This document shows positions 60,760 through 64,000 of a stretch of DNA of 64,000 nt, piece by piece. The first letter of the stretch is position 1. The number at the start of each line of letters is the position of its first letter. The notes beneath the pieces were generated by a model. That model had not been told where the DNA came from. It was given only the letters and a program-made list of their open reading frames with translations, and did no database searches. A program made the position numbers and the translations under genes. The DNA comes from Fonticella tunisiensis (GTDB lineage: Bacteria; Bacillota; Clostridia; Clostridiales; Caloramatoraceae), in the NCBI RefSeq assembly GCF_004364155.1, contig NZ_SOAZ01000002.1, positions 165,037 to 229,036 of the forward strand. Direction: 5' to 3'.

Positions 60760-61017
60760 ATGAGGCTTGATAAATTTCTTAAGCTCTCGAGGATAATAAA
60801 GCGAAGAACAGTTGCCAAGGAAGTTTGCGATACAGGTAAAGTGCTTGTAAATGGTAGAGTGGCAAAGCCCGGTACCGATGTAAAGATAGGTGATATAATA
60901 GAAATACAGTATGCAACAGGTGCTGTAAAGGCTGAAGTTTTAAAAATATCAGAGCATGTAACCAAAGAAAATGCAAAGGACCTTTATAGAATAATTACAG
61001 GTAAGGAAATTGAGTAA
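60760..61017 (+). CDS. rqcP: S4-domain RNA-binding protein RqcP (YabO)
   Basis: 85 residues. MRLDKFLKLSRIIKRRTVAK, then NGRVAKPGTDVKIGDIIEI, is the S4 domain of RqcP, which works with RqcH in tagging nascent chains on stalled 50S ribosomes. ATG at 60760 follows AAGAGGGATG; the GTG at 60751 overlaps that site. Same position as in Bacillus. Confidence 0.93.
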   Translation: MRLDKFLKLSRIIKRRTVAKEVCDTGKVLVNGRVAKPGTDVKIGDIIEIQYATGAVKAEVLKISEHVTKENAKDLYRIITGKEIE

Positions 61018-61062
61018 GCATATATGTACTGTACAAAAGTACAGTGCATATATGCTTTTATT
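61016..61062 (+). terminator. Terminator after rqcP
   Basis: 19-bp stem (one T-G pair) with an AAAA loop: starts AAGCATATATGTACTGTAC, then TTTATTTA. It begins inside the rqcP stop codon. Confidence 0.85.
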
Positions 61063-61094
61063 TATACACAGATTGTGGATAACTATGTGAATAA
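61062..61094. promoter_or_regulatory. Cluster of three DnaA boxes
   Basis: TTATACACA at 61062-61070 (+ strand), TGTGGATAA at 61074-61082 and TGTGAATAA at 61086-61094 (- strand boxes TTATCCACA and TTATTCACA). All match TTATNCACA exactly and start precisely 12 bp apart. The density is far above chance. Could titrate DnaA or regulate yabP. Confidence 0.75.
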
Positions 61095-61185
61095 CCTGTG
61101 CAAACAATGTGGGTTGATGTTAATAAATACAAGTAATAAAAGGTATATTAGTCTCATATTATTTATATGAGATTGGAGGGTTATT

Positions 61186-61473
61186 ATGGAAAATAATAAA
61201 AACATCAAACAACAATCTAGTCATATAGTTCATATAGATAACAGGAGGAGCCTTGATATTACAGGTGTGACAAAGGTTTTGACATTCAACGAGGAAGTTA
61301 TAATTCTAAGTACCGTTATGGGGGGCCTTACTATAAAGGGAAAGGGTATGAAGGTTAACAAGCTTAATGTTGATAGTGGGGATATGTCGATAGAGGGAGA
61401 AATAATAAGTCTTGTGTATAATGTAAAGGAAAGCCCAAATAGAGAAAGCCTTCTTAAGAAACTGTTTAAATGA
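61186..61473 (+). CDS. yabP: Sporulation protein YabP
   Basis: 95 residues of the YabP/YqfC family (HIVHIDNRRSLDITGVTKVL, then FNEEVIILSTVMGGLTIKGK). Needed for spore coat or cortex assembly in the mother cell. An inverted repeat TCTCATAT/ATATGAGA (61152-61172) lies just before the GGAGGG. It opens the yabP-yabQ-divIC group. Confidence 0.93.
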   Translation: MENNKNIKQQSSHIVHIDNRRSLDITGVTKVLTFNEEVIILSTVMGGLTIKGKGMKVNKLNVDSGDMSIEGEIISLVYNVKESPNRESLLKKLFK

Positions 61474-61503
61474 TGGAACTTAATTTTTTAAGGAGGTTTT
61501 TAG

Positions 61504-61974
61504 ATGATCTTGCCCATTGATGTGCAGATTTATTACTTTTTGTCCACCATTATAGCAGGCTCCGGAATTGGAGTTATGTATGATGTTTACAGAATACTCA
61601 GGGGGTTTAAAAGCCCTAGAAAGTTTATAACTGCAGTGTCCGATATATTATTCTGGACATTTGCTGCTATAATAACTTTTATATTTTTCCTTTATACCAA
61701 TCACGGGGATTTAGGATATTACACATTTTTGGGACTTAGCATAGGTTTATTGATTTATTTTAGGATCGTAAGCAAGTGGTTCATCAAAATTTTAAGATGG
61801 ATACTTTATTACATATTAAAGACTATAAGAATTTTTTCTATACTTATTTTATACCCTTTTAAAATGCTTAAGTATGGAGCTAATTTTATAGTATATAAAA
61901 TCAGGGAATTGATGGGGACGGGTATCAAAGCAACTAAAACAAAGTTTAAAAAAATTATTAAAACTAAAAAATAA
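61504..61974 (+). CDS. yabQ: Spore cortex protein YabQ
   Basis: 156 residues with four or five membrane segments (IDVQIYYFLSTIIAGSGIGV, ILFWTFAAIITFIFFLYTN, YYTFLGLSIGLLIYF) and a lysine-rich cytosolic tail. YabQ is required for cortex formation. It follows yabP after AAGGAGG. Confidence 0.92.
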   Translation: MILPIDVQIYYFLSTIIAGSGIGVMYDVYRILRGFKSPRKFITAVSDILFWTFAAIITFIFFLYTNHGDLGYYTFLGLSIGLLIYFRIVSKWFIKILRWILYYILKTIRIFSILILYPFKMLKYGANFIVYKIRELMGTGIKATKTKFKKIIKTKK

Positions 61975-62034
61975 AGAAGGAAAAAAAGAAATCATAAAGA
62001 ATAAAGAAAATAAAAGAACAAAGGAGCATTTGAT

Positions 62035-62310
62035 ATGAAGGTGAATAGGAAGAAAGCTTTTCTTTGGGGTGTTATCATACTGGTATTTGGAAGTATTTTT
62101 GTGGAGCAGCAGTTTATCATAAACAGGCTTAACAAACAATATAAAGTCTATCAGGAACAGCTTAAAAATCTTAAATCTAAAAATGATAATCTGAAGGAGG
62201 AGCTTAAACAAATTCAAAGGAAGGACTACATCGAAAGGGTTGCAAGGGAAAAGCTTGGACTTATTAAACCCGATGAAGTTCTGATAAAGGATAGAAATAA
62301 AAAGAAATAA
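62035..62310 (+). CDS. divIC: Septum formation initiator DivIC
   Basis: 91 residues. One membrane segment (about 9-27; AFLWGVIILVFGSIFVEQQF) then a coiled coil (QLKNLKSKNDNLKEELKQIQ) and YIERVAREKLGLIKPDEV. Part of the FtsL-DivIB divisome complex. Typical gene order after yabQ. Confidence 0.93.
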   Translation: MKVNRKKAFLWGVIILVFGSIFVEQQFIINRLNKQYKVYQEQLKNLKSKNDNLKEELKQIQRKDYIERVAREKLGLIKPDEVLIKDRNKKK

Positions 62311-62402
62311 TAGATGCGTTGAAAGATATCAATCCTTAAGGGATTATATACATAATTTTCCAATTGTGAATGATAATTTTCTAATTGGAGAATTATAAAA
62401 AA

Positions 62403-62431
62403 TTGACTGTATATTTAAATTCATATATAAT
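62403..62431 (+). promoter_or_regulatory. Sigma-A-like promoter before yabR
   Basis: TTGACT at 62403-62408 and TATAAT at 62426-62431, spacer 17 bases. Confidence 0.65.
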
Positions 62432-62469
62432 TATATCATCAAAATCATTTAAGGAGGAATCTTTTTAAT

Positions 62470-62874
62470 ATGACCCTGCAGGTAGGAAATATATTAGAGG
62501 GCACCGTAGTAAATATTACAAACTTCGGAGCATTTGTAGAAGTATCAGGAAAGACAGGCCTTGTGCATATATCAGAGGTTTCTGATAACTATGTAAAGGA
62601 TATAAGACAACATCTTAAGGAGCAGGATAAGGTAAAGGTAAAGGTTATAGGAATCGATGAACAGGGGAAAATAAGTCTTTCGATAAGGCAGGCAAACCCG
62701 GGTAAGAAAAGCTTTAGACCGGCAGAAATAGATTGGGATTCAGAACGCAAAAAGACAGCAAACATGTCCTTTGAAGACAGATTATCCAAATTCTTAAAGG
62801 AAAGCGAAGAAAGAATGCAGGATCTTAAAAAGAATCAGGATTCAAAGCGCAGCGGAGGATATGCTAGAAGATAA
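62470..62874 (+). CDS. yabR: S1-domain RNA-binding protein YabR
   Basis: 134 residues. One S1 domain (LQVGNILEGTVVNITNFGAF, then KTGLVHISEVSDNYVKDI, KVKVIGIDEQGKISLSI), followed by a charged C-terminal tail (EERMQDLKKNQDSKRSGG). Binds RNA, probably ribosome associated. It has its own promoter. Confidence 0.93.
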   Translation: MTLQVGNILEGTVVNITNFGAFVEVSGKTGLVHISEVSDNYVKDIRQHLKEQDKVKVKVIGIDEQGKISLSIRQANPGKKSFRPAEIDWDSERKKTANMSFEDRLSKFLKESEERMQDLKKNQDSKRSGGYARR

Positions 62875-62967
62875 GTATATAGAAAAATACAGGTATTTTA
62901 CCCTATGGTAAGATGCCTTTTATTTTTTGTATACTATAAATATATCTTCAAAAATGAGGTGAATCAT

Positions 62968-63885
62968 ATGATAAGAATAGGGGCAGTGGATCTTGGTACA
63001 AATTCGATAAGAGTTTTAATAGCAGATGCGGGTATGGATGAAGTGAATCCTGTATTTAAAAAAGCAGTTACAACAAGGCTTGGTCACAGGGTATATGAAA
63101 CCGGTGTTATTGGCAAGGAAAGTATAGACAATACGGTTCAGGCCATAATGGTATATAAACAGATTATGGAGGAATACGGCGTTAAACAGAGCTTTGGTAT
63201 GGCAACAAGCGCCGTGAGATCTGCTCAAAATGGGAAGGATGTTATAAGATATATAGAAGAGAGGACCGGTATTAAGATAAGTATACTCTCAGGGGAAGAG
63301 GAAGCTTATCTGGGATACCTTGGAGTAAGAACCGTTATTAAATCTGACAAACCTATTCTTGTTGTGGATATAGGGGGTGGGAGTACGGAGTTTGTTCTTG
63401 GAAGTGGGAGGGATATATTTTACAGAGAAAGTCTGCCCCTTGGATGTGTTAGGATAACAGAAAGCTTTTTTGGAGAAAATACCTGTAAGGCTGTAGATGA
63501 TAAAATAGTTGATAATATGAGGCAATATATAAATGATTCTCTGAATAAAACGGCCAAAAACATACTTGATATATCAGATGATTTCAAGATAATTGCCATA
63601 GGAGGAACTGCAACAACCCTTTCAGCCATAAAGTTTGGAATAGAAGGTATGGAAGGTGGAAAGTTATATAACAGGGATTTAACAGAGTTTATCGATAAGC
63701 TTATCGTCAGGGATGAGGAATTGGTAGAAAAAATCAATTGTATTGAAAGAGGAAGGGATGATATAATACTTGCAGGAGTTCTTGAGCTTCAATCCATAAT
63801 GAGGCTTTTAGGCAGAGATTTTCTTATTGCTAGCGAAAGGGATAGCCTTGAAGGAGCAGTTTATTATAAAATCAATAACTTCTAA
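62968..63885 (+). CDS. ppx: Ppx/GppA-family phosphatase
   Basis: 305 residues. MIRIGAVDLGTNSIRVLIAD, FGMATSAVRSAQNGKDVI, PILVVDIGGGSTEFVLGSG and AIGGTATTLSAI mark the actin/Hsp70-like Ppx/GppA fold. Hydrolyses polyphosphate or pppGpp; which is not decidable. ATG at 62968 follows AATGAGGTGAATCAT; the ATG at 62905 lacks a site. The rest of the window (63886-64000) shows no gene; spoIIE would be expected next. Confidence 0.93.
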   Translation: MIRIGAVDLGTNSIRVLIADAGMDEVNPVFKKAVTTRLGHRVYETGVIGKESIDNTVQAIMVYKQIMEEYGVKQSFGMATSAVRSAQNGKDVIRYIEERTGIKISILSGEEEAYLGYLGVRTVIKSDKPILVVDIGGGSTEFVLGSGRDIFYRESLPLGCVRITESFFGENTCKAVDDKIVDNMRQYINDSLNKTAKNILDISDDFKIIAIGGTATTLSAIKFGIEGMEGGKLYNRDLTEFIDKLIVRDEELVEKINCIERGRDDIILAGVLELQSIMRLLGRDFLIASERDSLEGAVYYKINNF

Positions 63886-64000
63886 AAATTTACACAATAA
63901 ATAATCTTAAATTGCAATATTAAATGCAACACTTAGTGAAAAATCATGTTGAATAGGGTAAGATAGCCCATACTTAACCTTAAGCCCATCTTAATTACTA

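Overview
The window comes from an AT-rich, spore-forming, anaerobic-type Firmicute of the Clostridia. The evidence is the gene order lgt, murC, purR, spoVG, glmU, prs, pth, mfd, PPIase, spoVT, yabM, mazG, hup, rqcP, yabP, yabQ, divIC, yabR, ppx, together with four sporulation genes, strong GGAGG ribosome sites and many AGA/AGG arginine codons. A Caloramator-like or Clostridium-like host is plausible, but the genus is inference.

Bases 1 to about 29.4 kb are a siphovirus-type prophage, all on the + strand, whose left end lies outside the window. The order is: replication and recombination (DnaD-like initiator, SSB, PD-(D/E)XK nuclease, MazG-like, RusA), late regulator (ArpU-like), packaging (small and large terminase), portal, a MuF head protein with a toxin-like C-terminus followed by an immunity-like gene, scaffold, capsid, head-tail connectors, tail tube, tail chaperones joined by a -1 frameshift at a T TTT TTC site, tape measure, three fibre proteins sharing repeats, and lysis genes (BhlA-like holin, amidase-LysM endolysin, second holin candidate). 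Behind the lysis genes sit cargo modules: a consensus promoter overlapping a perfect palindrome that drives a 39-residue peptide, a 30-residue membrane peptide, and a HipA-like kinase paired with a DUF3037-like protein.

Bases 29.6 to 33.8 kb look like plasmid or conjugative-element DNA: an XRE regulator, an actin-like ParM with a small ParR-like adaptor, three small membrane peptides (one on the - strand) and a VirB4/HerA-like ATPase. The block ends at 33924-33973 in the 3' two-thirds of a tRNA-Pro(CGG) gene, which fits the right attachment site of the whole element. No integrase is in the window; it and the intact tRNA should lie to the left.

From 34.0 kb on is ordinary chromosome. lgt and murC are on the - strand and everything after is on the + strand. 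The conserved block is interrupted twice: by a two-component system, HtrA protease and large secreted beta-helix protein between prs and pth, and by an arcABC arginine deiminase operon between the PPIase lipoprotein and spoVT. Two fold-back repeats of about 200 bp lie beside murC and behind arcC. Three perfect DnaA boxes at exact 12-bp spacing lie between rqcP and yabP.
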